Below are positions 9,530 through 19,698 of a stretch of DNA of 64,000 nucleotides, in pieces. The notes under the pieces were generated by a model. It had not been told where the DNA came from and made no database searches. It saw nothing but the letters and a program-made list of their open reading frames with translations. Each line of letters starts with the position of its first letter. Positions within the stretch are counted from its first letter, which is position 1. The translations under genes and the position numbers were made by a program. This DNA is from Platerodrilus igneus (lineage: Eukaryota > Arthropoda > Insecta > Coleoptera > Lycidae). Location of the stretch: NCBI GenBank assembly GCA_036346225.1, contig JARFIW010001108.1, positions 4,424,501 through 4,488,500 on the forward strand, given 5' to 3'.

Positions 9530-9985
9530 GGGGCATTTGATTTTCATTTGTTATTTCTTTTAATAATGGAATCCATTGTTTACTGAAAGTCATGGATTCG
9601 TTTGCTACGCAGTAGAGTAGAATTATATAAACTACTTCTTTGATTTTGCATTTTTGGTGGTTTTCATCTTTGTCGATAATTTTTGTGTTTTTCCATTTTA
9701 TTTTATGACTGAAGTCCATTGGCAAATCATGGATTTTTCAAATTTTCTATTTTTTATATATGATTTATGTTCTTTTAATCGAACTTCAAATGGTCTGGAA
9801 CTTTCCTCTGTATAAAACTTGATACATTCGCTCGGTATTTTGTAGATGCAGTTTATTGAACTTTGTATTGCATTTTTGGGTTTTGTGTTTGTTAATTGTG
9901 TTCTTAGCATATTGTTGGTTTTAAATACTGTTTTGATTTTGAATTTGTTTCCTATTCGGAATTTTTCAGACAAAAATAAATTCAC
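9530..9985 (-). pseudogene. Penelope GIY-YIG endonuclease end, left inverted copy
   Basis: Read right to left: FKIKTVFKTNNMLRTQLT, then CIYKIPSECIKFYTEESSRP and FEVRLKEHKSYI. In a neighbouring frame come FSHKIKWKNTKIIDKDENHQ and, near the end, MTFSKQWIPLLKEITNENQ. This is the C-terminal GIY-YIG nuclease domain typical of Penelope-like elements (Y..Y.., R of EVRLKEH), followed by the usual tail. It lacks the reverse transcriptase, so it is a terminal fragment. It mirrors 10950-11405 on the plus strand. Confidence 0.8.
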
Positions 9986-10014
9986 ATAAAGAAATTTATT
10001 ATTTATAGAGAAAA

Positions 10015-11405
10015 GTAACATGCAAACTAAAACGTTAAAAAACAGCAACTTCAGACTAAAAACCATCATAAATTTATCAAATATAACTATTAACGACACA
10101 GTAAAACTAATTCTATCAAAAGGTCTGAACTTTGCAGTAACACCAAAATCAATATCAACATTTGAAATAATCAGCTGCATTAAGAAAACAGCAAACTAAC
10201 TCGAAGAAGATGAAGTAAACGAATTTGGAGTACGATGCAAAATCGAAATAGAAAAGAATCACAAAATAAAACCAAATGTAAGTAGTAGAAATAAAAGTAG
10301 TTCGCAATCTAAAAAACGAAAGACCAAGTATAATTCTACCGGCTGACAAAGACAATGCAACAGTAGTAATGGACAAAAACGATTACAATGCAAAAGTCAA
10401 AGAACCGTTATACACTGAGAATTACACTAGTTTAGAAATTTACACAAGAATTGAAACCACTAATCTGGTAGAGATTTGTAGATGATGTTTATGCTATTTG
10501 GCCTCATAATACAGAACTAATTAAAAACTTTGTAGATTCAATTAACAAAATAGAACCAACTATTAAATTCACATATGAATTAGAGCAACATGGAAAACTT
10601 CCATTTTTAGATATTCTAGTTAGCAAAAACGATACGACAATTAATACATTGGTATACAGAAAACCGACACATACAAAGAGATGCTTAAACTTCGATTCAA
10701 ACCACCCACACTGTGTCAAACAAGGTATTATCAAAACCATGTATGACAGAGCAAAATTAATATCATCAAACGAAGAAATTTTAAAAAAAGAGAAAGACCT
10801 AATCAAATGTACACTAATAAAAAACAAATATCCTAAAAGCATAATAGAGAAAGAAATGAATAAAATCCTAAAAAAGAAAAAAACAGAAACAACGATACGC
10901 ATCAAAAAATGCTCTCAATACAATACATCAAAGGATTCTCTAAAAAATCCATAGAATAAGAAACAAATTCAAAACCAAAACAGTATTTAGAACCAACAAT
11001 ATGCTAAGAACACAATTAACAAAAACAAACCCAAAAACGGAATACAAAGTTTAAAATACTGCATCTACAAAATACCGTGTGAATGCAACAAGTTTTATAT
11101 ATGGGAAAATTCTAGACCATTGGAAGTTCGATTAAAAGAACATAAATCATATATATAAAAATATAAAACTTGAAAAATCCATAATTTGCCAGCATGCATG
11201 AGACTCCAGTCATAAAATAAAATGGGAGGTCGCAAAAATTATTGACAAGGAAAAAAACCCACCAAAAATGCAAAATCAAAAAAGACTGCTTATATAATCC
11301 TACATAAAAATAACTGCTTAGCAAACGAATCTATGATTTTCAGTAAACAATGGATTCCATTACTAAAAGATATAACAAATGAAAATCAAATGTCCCCAAT
11401 ATCTA
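10015..11405 (+). pseudogene. Penelope-like reverse transcriptase / GIY-YIG, right copy with internal deletion
   Basis: The N-terminal part includes LSNITINDTVKLILSKGLNF, EIISCIKKTAN and, after a shift, PSIILPADKDNATVVMDKND (about 10325-10385), a Penelope hallmark. At about 10465 the text jumps from IETTNL to RFVDDVYAIWPHNTELIKNF, so several hundred bases of RT palm are missing while the catalytic VDD motif survives. A long open stretch follows (HGKLPFLDILVSK, YRKPTHTKRCLNFDSNHPHC). The C-terminus has CIYKIPCECNKFYIWENSRP and EVRLKEHKSYI, the GIY-YIG domain. Penelope elements copy their RNA by target-primed reverse transcription using this nuclease. Stops and the deletion show this copy is dead. 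Confidence 0.85.
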
Positions 11406-12083
11406 GGTAGCATTACAAATTTTTTCTGGGTTTTCCTTCCAATATTAACATGAAATACAGCCTACATACATGATTTCTATTTATACAATCTTCGTTGGAC
11501 AGCATTGGTATCTGACAAGTATAAACCCGCCATAGGGTCGCCTCAGAACCATGTTTAAATCTACCAAAGAGGTAGCCTAAATCATAATGAGTTTTCCTCC
11601 TCAAGGTATATATAAAAAATTGTTGCTTAAGCCTTACGGTAACATAACCGCACACCTTTTTAATAACCATCTTCTCAATCGTACAAATAGAAACATGTTA
11701 AAAAATGTTTTTCAATCCTCAAGTTATTGAATTTATATGATATTTAACTATATAAAAATTAATCAGTTGATTTCACGTTAAGCGTATTGGCTACCTCAAA
11801 ATCGCTCGCATAGCACATCACAAATTAAAGACACTCATTTTTCTAAACTTTAGAATTTTCACCTAATGTATTTAAGTCAAATATATCAAACATTAATAAA
11901 TCAAAGTCACGTTCAATTTATGTAATAATTGTCAAACATGAAATTTTTATTATTTTGACAATGATTCTAGGTCATGGATCGAAATGTAAATAAAAACGAT
12001 TTTAACAACTATGAGTGGTTTAATTCCCAAAGAAGATTAAGAAAAATACATAACAAACCACAACAAACATACAGGGAGTATTT

Positions 12084-12095
12084 ACCAATAATTTT
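12084..12095. repeat. Right target-site duplication of the Penelope-like element
   Basis: ACCAATAATTTT, partner of ACCAGTAATTTT at 6977-6988. It lies within the pogo reading frame on the minus strand. Confidence 0.75.
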
Positions 12096-12455
12096 GCTAG
12101 ATTTTCGAGATTCGGGCATTTTTAGATTATTTATAACAACTGTCTCATATACCAATTTTCGACAATCTATAATGGTTAGACTGTACAAGGTATATGCATA
12201 CTCTTTAAAATATGTTGTTAATGTTTCTTCTTTTACCGAATTATAGATTTGATTAACATTGTAGTTAGACATGAATGGAATAGTGTCTCTATCTCTTAAA
12301 TATTTTGTTTTGGCATATCGCCTTAACGTTGCATAAGCGAGTCCTTTAAATTTGAAGTTATTTCTTAAACGTTCACCACTTTCAACAAGCTCAAGAGCAA
12401 CATTCATTTGGTCCTCTGTATGGTTTATTTGTGCGTGTAGTACGCAGTGAGCCAT
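12084..12455 (-). pseudogene. pogo/Tigger transposase relic, N-terminal helix-turn-helix part
   Basis: ATG at 12455 begins a frame reading ALELVESGERLRNNF, YATLRRYAKTKYLRD, VNQIYNSVKEETLTTYF and LYSLTIIDCRKLVYETVV. This is the pipsqueak/CENP-B type DNA-binding region of pogo/Tigger transposases. The pogo sequence stops at KIIG, at the right target duplication; the codons that follow on this strand belong to the Penelope arm. The rest of the gene resumes at 6988. The frame is open over its whole length (about 120 codons), so decay here is lighter than in the distal part. Confidence 0.85.
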
Positions 12456-12839
12456 GGTTCATCGTGTATCAATACACTGGTGCGCCTTTGAACATGTCAC
12501 CACTTTTATAAAAAAATTAAACTTAACAAAAATTTTAAATCAGTTTAAAGGAGTAATTGATGGTTATCTAGTTAAATAGACTAACTTTCAAAATAATGGA
12601 CTAGGCACAAACTGCATACCGCATTTTACAAATAGGCATAAAAATCACAAAAACGAAAACAGTTTACCATATGGCCAGAATTTGTATTATTGACGACATA
12701 TCAAACACGAACTAGCATATAGCTTCAACTGCTCGCCTGCACAATGGTGGGGTAGGAGGTAACCAACTACCATATATAATTGGTTTTGACAATGCATAGT
12801 TCTTGCTCTAATTTGAATGATTCACTGTGAGATATTTTA
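12456..12839. other. Spacer between pogo and the USP2-like retrocopy
   Basis: AT-rich and without a supported gene. It may contain the outer end of the pogo transposon and the decayed 3' end of the USP2-like copy. I could not identify the inverted repeats of pogo. Confidence 0.4.
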
Positions 12840-13324
12840 CCTTATGCTTCTGCATTTGCTAGTGTTTCAGGTTATGTTGCACACTTTGGAGTCGTTATGT
12901 TCATGCCATGCGAATGTATACAGGTACCAACAGTATGCAATATAATGACCATTCAATGCAGTCCCATTATATTTTGATAATGCTTACAAGTTAAACAAGC
13001 ATCTGCAATATCAGCCTCAGCAGCATATTCTCACATAACTATTGGAAAATCGATAGTTGTAAAGTTTTTTTATAAATTTTCCTGCAGCTGAAAAGCGTTT
13101 TAAGTGTATCATTAATATTTTGGGGTCCTTCTGTGTGGACAAGATCTAGATGTATTTTCTCTTTTCCTCACACTTAGAACATTCTGGCTTCTCGTCATCG
13201 TCCAGCATTTCCACTCTAGTAAAATAGACTAGACAATGTTGTAACATTAACGATCCTCTGTGTTTAGGTATACCTAGCGATAAATCCCAAAAAGTATCAT
13301 AGGTGTACAACAATGATTACAGTC
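12840..13324 (-). pseudogene. USP2-like ubiquitin protease retrocopy, C-terminal part
   Basis: Read right to left from the Ginger2 target site: CIDCNHCCT, then (one-base shift) YDTFWDLSL, VEMLDDDEKPECSKCEEKRK, FSTQK-like ILSTQKDPKILMIHLKRFSA, and NLYALSKYNGTALNGHYIAYC. These are the second half of a USP (C19) domain of USP2 type, with the zinc-binding CxxC pairs and the catalytic His in GHYIAY. The frame mostly continues without introns. Stops occur after KRKYI and after the INGHY block. The other half lies at 16040-17395. In the family this enzyme removes ubiquitin from target proteins; this copy is broken. Confidence 0.85.
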
Positions 13325-13328
13325 TATA

Positions 13329-13500
13329 TGTTAGTGGTAAAGCACGTTGTGCCGATAAACTTAAGTTTGTCTAAGCGAACCGCGCATTGCCACAGCCTTC
13401 CAGGCAAAGTCCGAAATTATTTTGTAATCCGGACTTTGCCAGATACGTAACCCGGCAATCTTAGGTTTGTCAGATGTGTGTTAGACAAAGTTTGAAAAAT
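13329..13500. repeat. Left terminal inverted repeat of Ginger2
   Basis: Contains AACCGCGCATTGCCA, CAGGCAAAGT, ATTATTT, GGACTTTGCC and CCCGGCAATCTTAGGTTTG. Each has its counterpart in reverse order at 15870-16035. Inside the repeat, AGGCAAAGT and ACTTTGCC form a shorter inverted pair, so each end can fold on itself. Confidence 0.85.
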
Positions 13501-13694
13501 CTTTATGTAGGCGTTTAAAATTAATGAAGAAGCCATTGAAACTAGTTACAACTAGTTTCCACCCCTTCTACCTACCAGGAATAAATTGATGCAACGCATT
13601 CCTTGATTCCTTAGCTTCGCTTTCAGTTCGTATTTTGTAATCTGGCTGTGTTGGAGTAGCCGTTTATTTGCGTTAGTGCGTTGATGCATTAAAA

Positions 13695-15563
13695 ATGAGT
13701 GAGAATGACGACACTGGTCTAGATAACAAAAGAACAAGTTATGATGAGATGAAAACTAAATTTATGAAAAAATTGGAAAGCGTTAAGAAGCCAATAAATT
13801 CGTTTTAAATTGAATCACGTAAACGGTATGAGGAAATAATTAAAGAGGTAGAAGATGCCAAAAAGCTGCTAAGAAATCAACGCTGCAATATTGGCGGCTT
13901 AAACGCTTTGATGTTTTGTGTGTCGGGGATATCAAGAAGCTAATATTTCCACTTTCTGAACAAACGACTGAAATAAAATACTGTGTTTCGAATGAAGAAT
14001 TATTTGAGGTAATTCATAACATACACAGAGACCGTGGTCATTCTGGGAGAGATATTATGATCAAAGCATTCGGAGCCAAATATTCTAAATGTGACTCGTG
14101 AGAGTATAACATTTTACTTGGAACTTTGTGAATCCTGCCATAAGAAAAAGAAACAAAGAAAAGGGGAATGACTGTGAAACCTTTATTATTCAAAGAAGTA
14201 AATTCTCAGGGACAAGTCGATCGTATTGATATGCAGACGTCCTGATCGAGACTTCACATATATCCTGAATTATCAGGATCATCTCTCCAAGTATCTCATT
14301 CTGCGGTTGCTAAAAACAAAAAGGGCGGAAGAGGTGGCATACAGCTTGATAGATATTTTTTGTGTTCTGAGGTGTCCTACGGTTTTGCAGTCTGATAATG
14401 AACGCGAATTTGCAAATCGAATTATTGAAGAGTTAAAGTGATCTGGCAAGGGTTATGCATAGTCCATAGAAAGCCGAGACATTCCCAAATCCAGGGAAGC
14501 GTCGAACAGGCAAATCAGAACGTCGAAAATATGTTATTTTTATGGATGGACAAAACCAAGCATAGAGTGAAGGTCTACGTTTTTGCCAGTTACACAAAAA
14601 CAACACATATCACAGAGGAATACGACAAACTCCGTTACAAGCAATATTTGGTAACACCTCAAATACGTTTTATACAAATTAGTTTGTTACCTTTTTGCTT
14701 TAGGAAGGAAAAGTCATATCGAAATTCAGTCTTTGCCGGATGAAATAGAAAAGGCATTGAAAACATAAGAGGAGCTGGAAGAAGCACTTTTGACAATGAG
14801 CGCTGACAAACTTAATGATGGATTTGGCTTAGAAGTGAGAGATACTGAAATAGAAAATGATAGTCACTCAGTAGCTGACTCCAGATCTACAAAAACTACA
14901 TGCGCTGTTTGTGAACAGGAAACATCTGATGCACACAAATGCAGATGATGTGGTGATAGCGTTCACTTCATTTGTGCTCAGAGTTCTACTAACAAAGAAG
15001 GTTATGGAGTGACGATTCTTTGTCTCCACTGTGCACAGAAAAAGACAATAAGGACAAATACACAGATTGCTTATGAGGGGCTAAAACTTCAAGCAGAAAA
15101 GATGAAACAGCAGTCACAAAGAAAATTTCAGGAGATTCAAGTAGGGGTTAACAAATACTTTTTTGAATAAACACATTTAATAATAATAATAATAATAATC
15201 AGTCAAAGTGCCGATCCCTAGCTTAGACAGAAGCAAAACAGATGCCTGTAACATAATTGGAGTTATACTAGAAAAAACAGATGCTGGTTTGTACACAGTA
15301 GGCTGTAGGCAAGGAAAAATCAGTTCTCTATATTCGTGAAATCAGATTCAAAGTTGTGCTGAAAAATTTTTAAAAATTGATAATGTCCCAGACAAAGAAT
15401 TATCGCATAGAGGTATTAGCAGTCAGAATTCTGCTTATGGAGGCCAAGCCTTTGTGAAGTGTAATTGTAAAAAAAATGTATTGTTAACTCTTGTAAATGT
15501 AAAAAAGGAAACTTACTTTGTTTTTCAAAATTCCATCACTCAGCATAATGCGCTAATAAATAG
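13695..15563 (+). pseudogene. Ginger2/KRBA2-like integrase-type transposase
   Basis: ATG at 13695 (MSENDDTGLDNKRTSYDEMK). KRYEEIIKEVEDAKKLL and YWRLKRFDVLCVGDIKKL lead into a zinc-binding H2C2-type part (ELFEVIHNIHRDRGHSGRD ... ESC). The integrase core follows: QVDRIDMQTSPD with the first Asp, NYQDHLSKYLILRLLKTKRA, LQSDNEREF with the second Asp, and KPRHSQIQGSVEQANQNVEN with the Glu. After frame changes come a cysteine-rich finger (TCAVCEQETSDAHKC, HFICAQSS), VPIPSLDRSKTDACNIIGV, and a C-terminal Cys cluster ending CANK and TAG at 15563. This is the full domain order of KRBA2-type Ginger2 proteins. At least six stops or frameshifts break it. Confidence 0.85.
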
Positions 15564-15869
15564 AGAATGGAAAATACATTTCTACAAACGAGTCCACACT
15601 GAAACAACTTGCATGAAGTTTTTGCCAGTGTAACATATTGTCACTATGCACTGTTTCTTCAGTGTAGACGAATGTTTCCAACTGTTGGTTATTGTCTCTG
15701 GCGGGTGTTTCTGTTGCCAAATGTTACTATACAATATTCGAATATTTTGTACGTGCTTTCAATTTCAATAAAAATGTGAATTGTTTTATTCCATAAGCTT
15801 CTTTTTGTAAACAGATTTTAAACAGTTGCATAACAGTCCTATAAAGTTGATACTGTTGATTTTATACGC

Positions 15870-16035
15870 CTACATAATGGCATACTTTGCCTAACCCATC
15901 TGCCAAACCCAAGATTGCCGGGATATGTATCAGGCAAAGTTCGTAATATGAAATAATTTCCAACTTTGCCTGAACGACTCTGGCAATGCGCGGTTTGCCC
16001 TTAGCTTACCGACACAACAGACTTTACCGCTAACC
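15870..16035. repeat. Right terminal inverted repeat of Ginger2
   Basis: Reverse complement of 13329-13500 with scattered mismatches. It ends in CTTTACCGCTAACC and is followed by the target copy TATA. Confidence 0.85.
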
Positions 16036-16039
16036 TATA

Positions 16040-17395
16040 CAACGTAATGTAGATTTTAACTGTCCAGTGAAAACAACAATTTTGGCATTTTCTCTTCTTG
16101 GGTATTGTTGTTAGTATTCATTAGCTTGCTCAAAGTCATTCATTTGTTCATATAATTCTGATAATGTGTAGTTATGATTTGTAGTAACCAGATTAACATC
16201 TCTGTGAATACCATCTAGATGGTGTTGCAGGAATTCTTGTGTGTCTTGTTGAGAAAAACCAATAAATCTAGGTGTAAAACACTGAATCTGTGATTTTAAG
16301 TTAATTGCACTAGCTATCCTATCGAAAGAATTTTCATATCATAAATCTTTTATTGCTTGTGAGAAGACTTTAATTAAACCTTTTATGATTGAAGTGGTGA
16401 TGTTGATATGATTTATAAATGCATCGTTTTTAATAAGCTCGAGTAGTAGTGTGTTGAGAGACACTGAATAATAGTTTAGAAAAGAGATATTGATAATATT
16501 CTTTAATTCAGTCAGATCTAAGTTTTTAACAGAATTTTATAAATTATTGGATTTCTCATAAGGATTGAGTTATGATGAATTATAAGCGGGTTGGAAATAA
16601 GTAGATACATTTGAAGAAATTTTAGGAATACGATTTAAACGAGTCGATGTTACGATATTGTTCAATTTGAGTGTTTGATCATGATCATCTGTATATTTGT
16701 TATTATATTTCAGATTATTATTTTCCATATCACTATTTTGTTTTTTGCACGTCTCTGCATTTTTGCAAGGAATATAGGAACAGACTTTTTTAGTGTAATT
16801 AATATTTTGTGAAATTTTGGTTGCTGTACTATTAGCCAGCGTTTTATCGTCTATATTAAGTGTTGGAGGTTCTTTTATAAGATTAGATGAAAGTGTTTTT
16901 GATGAAACATTATTTTGGATAGTTTTAACTCCATGTAAAGTTTTAGGATAATATAAAAATTCATTTAATTTTAGATTTGCAGGAAGTGCACCGAAGAAGG
17001 AACCTCTTTATATTGTGATACTTATACGTTTGATCAAAAAAGGAAGTTGTACGTATATCTTTTGCTTCTTCTATTATTTTCTTAATAATACAGCGAACAA
17101 AACACAATGTATTCGGTTCAAAAACTAGGAATGTTATAGCAACCGAACAAAAAAATATAATTGTCTCCAATGTTTTGATATTTATGTTTCATGTTATATT
17201 CTCCATTTAAAGCAGCAGCTCCAGAAGTTGCTGATGTAGCTACAATATGTGAAGGTACAAGAGTGTCCTCTCAAGTGAAATCCCATATGTTTTCATGGTA
17301 TTAAGGTCGTTCCATCTGGCTTATTGCTATCATCATAGTTAGTGCCCCACGGTTCTAAAATTTGATGATTTTAGTAAGACACGGCGTACACTTTA
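16040..17395 (-). pseudogene. USP2-like ubiquitin protease retrocopy, N-terminal part
   Basis: Read right to left. A low-complexity leader (SHIVATSATSGAAALNGEY near 17245) is followed by a frame from about 16987 to 16530 that is largely open. The USP domain then starts: LKNIINISFLN stands where the family has NLGNTCFMN, so the catalytic Cys is Ser. It continues SQIQCFTPRFIGFSQQDTQ, EFLQHHLDGIHRDVNLV and NAKIVVFTGQLKSTLRC, up to the TATA site at 16036. The best family match by eye is USP2 (QxYAPRFxGxxQQDAQEFL...LDGLH...VGQLKS). No introns interrupt it, which suggests a retrocopy. Two or three stops plus loss of the nucleophile mean it cannot be an active protease. Confidence 0.82.
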
Positions 17396-19214
17396 GTAGG
17401 TTGTTAATCAAATTGTGACGCTAAGTTTGCATCCCTTTATAGTAACTAAGCATCACAAATACATGTATGCTCTATGCAGACGTTTGCGCCTAGTTGAAAG
17501 CCAATTAATAACCTAAAAATATTGCTATCCAGAAGTGTTCCCAGGGATTGTAATTTTTATAATTATTTCTTTCTAAAAAAATTTTGTGGTTAAAATTTTC
17601 TTGCTAAACTAGACATGAAATGCACTCTTATGTCAAGGCCTGCAGTGGGTTCTTTGAATTGTTATTACTACTAGTAAAACCATACACTTGGTTCAATCCA
17701 AGTTCAATAAACAGTAACACATTGCCATTATTTTAGTGAGTAAAAAAATATATTATTAATAATTCTGTAACCAATGTTATTTACAACCAAATTTATACAA
17801 AAATAAGTGTTTTGTTTTTACAATATTTACAGAGGGAGATGTTGCCAATTGAACAATAAAATTAAAAAAAGAATTGCTACAATGCAAACGGCATAAAAAA
17901 ATTGCTAAATATTTTAGTTTGGAATGAAGTTATCATGTATTTAAAGCGAGCTCGTTTTAATTGTTTGACGTGTACAAACTTGAAGTCCCTAGGTTACTAA
18001 TAATTCAGCAAAAAATTAGGTTAATGAAATTTTATGTGCTATTTTAAAAATTTTACAGTAAATTTTATCTACGCATAAAATTAAAATTTTGATATTATAA
18101 GAAGAATAAAATTGGCAATACCTGTTTGCGTGTGTGGTAGATAGATAATTGTTGTCACCTGATAAATAAGTTGAATTGCGATGTTACCTAATTGGCCTCA
18201 ACCAGAATTGTCTGTTATTGATCGACCAAGGACAACACCTGTGCAAATAAAAGCTTCAAAAGCACCACTGAACAGCGTGCTCGATTAACGGCTTTCAATA
18301 ATTTACGATTCCATCACCCAAACGTATTTTTGTGGATTCCAGGTAGATTTGTTGTACTCACAGCTGCTAACAATAAACTTCAGAAATGATGACGGCATTG
18401 CAGGGTGTGTTCAGAATGGCAACGTAGTGGTTAGAATTCACCATGTGCATATTCTATTAAAAAATACGTTTTATGGATACCATAGTAAATAAGACATAAT
18501 CTAAATTATTACCACGTGCTTTCGGAAAAAATTTAGTATTGCGTGCTTCTCGCAATAATCTAATGTCACGTGAGCCCGCAAATAAATTTCACTTTCGTAA
18601 ATCCGCAATTAAGTGTCACTTTCGTGGATCCGTAATTAAGTGCTGAAGTGAAAAAACCCTTATTAAATTTAACAGTTTTAAATGAATAAGCGAAGTACAC
18701 TTACTCACTTTCGGCTTTGAACAATATTACAAGGTGAACCAACTAACTTGGGAGCACCTAAATACTTGAAGCTTTTCAGGCTAAGCTCAAGTTCACAATT
18801 AACAAGGTCTATTTTTGTACAGTGCTTAAATCAAAAAGGAAGACAAAATTCACGTTTCTAACCAAGTAGATAATATCCCTCCTAAGCACAGATGGTTTCA
18901 AAAATGTTGTTTTCAAGCAAACATGTTCCTACGAGGTCTGTATGTATGTATGGTGGTCTATATATCAGAATAAGTAGAATACATTGCCTAACCAACAGTA
19001 TTGGTAACAGAAAAATTTAAACTGTTACACTACCCCGTCCCCACATGAGAAACTCATAACAAGTAATTTCTAATAGAAAACCAGAGTTCCTTACTTAAAA
19101 ATGAGGTCCTAACAAACTAACCGGATAGCAGGTTGCAAACCCACCCCCAAGAGAAAAACTAGTTTACCTATACGGACTTACAGGAACTAAGAGGATAATC
19201 AGCAGATCTATCCC
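17396..19214. other. AT-rich stretch, no supported gene
   Basis: No recognisable coding sequence. From 18183 an ATG frame reads MLPNWPQPELSVIDRPRTTP and closes after about 35 codons; I do not recognise it. The part 18700-19210, next to the gypsy pol relic, may be that element's 3' untranslated region or LTR, but I found no second copy to prove it. Confidence 0.35.
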
Positions 19215-19490
19215 CTACATCTTACGTATATGGCTTCAAATCTTTAACGTGCCAAATACCAATGTCTTTGCCCTTACTGTCTCTCAGACGATAAGTGACA
19301 GTTCCTGTTTTCTCTATTATTCGACACTGTACATACTTGGGTGATAGCTTCTGAGAAAAACCTTAAGAGGCATTTGACTGAACCATATTTAACCAAGCAC
19401 CAAAATCTTTAAAGGTCACTGCGTTGAGTCGAGCATTATCAGTTGGGTTATTATTAGCTAACTCGAACAGGTTATCCGATATAAGATTTA
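19215..19490 (-). pseudogene. Ty3/gypsy pol relic, C-terminal integrase tail
   Basis: Read right to left: RLNAVTFKDFGAWLNMVQSN, a stop, FSQKLSPKYVQCRIIEKTGT, VTYRLRDSKGKDIGIWHVKD and LKPYT. The SH3-like tail with KYV..R..E..GTVTYRL...G...G.WHV.DLKPY is the usual C-terminal end of gypsy-family integrases in insects. Nothing of RT or protease is left here. It is unrelated in sequence to the gypsy element at 50.5-62.4 kb. Confidence 0.7.
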
Positions 19491-19698
19491 AAAGTGGTAG
19501 GTGCCAATTTTTTTTTGCAACTTTTTGGGTAATCAATTAACCATTTATTGATTTTAGAAAGCCACAAAGTTTTACTGACTTTATAAAAAAATCTAACTTA
19601 CACCTAAAAATGCAAATTCTTGTTCAAGTCAGCACACAAGTGTGAAATAATGTCAAATTTTAATCCAATAGCCCAGAATATACAAATCTTGTGTAGGT

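Larger units (their letters stand above)
6989..12083. mobile_element. Penelope-like element in head-to-head inverted arrangement, containing a Crypton
   Basis: Two oppositely oriented partial copies of one element meet near 9985. The left arm (6989 to about 9985, excluding the Crypton) is the reverse complement of the right arm (about 10945-12083). This covers the outer 340 bases, the 70-bp repeat zone, and the GIY-YIG coding end. The right copy additionally holds the reverse transcriptase part (about 10015-10955). Inverted or tandem partial copies with LTR-like ends and 10-15 bp target duplications are characteristic of Penelope-like elements. Both arms carry a region reading MDRNVNK next to a small stem with GATCGAAACG. 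Coding parts are frameshifted and the RT core is deleted, so the element is inactive. Confidence 0.8.
13329..16035 (+). mobile_element. Ginger2/KRBA2-like DNA transposon, complete with TIRs and TATA duplication
   Basis: Both ends carry long inverted repeats of about 165-170 bases (13329-13500 and 15870-16035), beginning TGTTAGTGGTAAAG and GGTTAGCGGTAAAG respectively. TATA stands directly outside each end (13325-13328 and 16036-16039). A 4-bp duplication fits the Ginger group, whose transposase derives from, or is shared with, gypsy-type integrases. The one gene inside (13695-15563) reads toward the right end. The host sequence, a USP2-like retrocopy, is continuous across the two target copies. 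Confidence 0.88.

Noticed and set aside
10504..10905. 133-codon minus-strand ORF rich in Phe and Ile
   Set aside because: It is the antisense of the Penelope reverse transcriptase frame, where Lys and Asn codons read as Phe and Ile.
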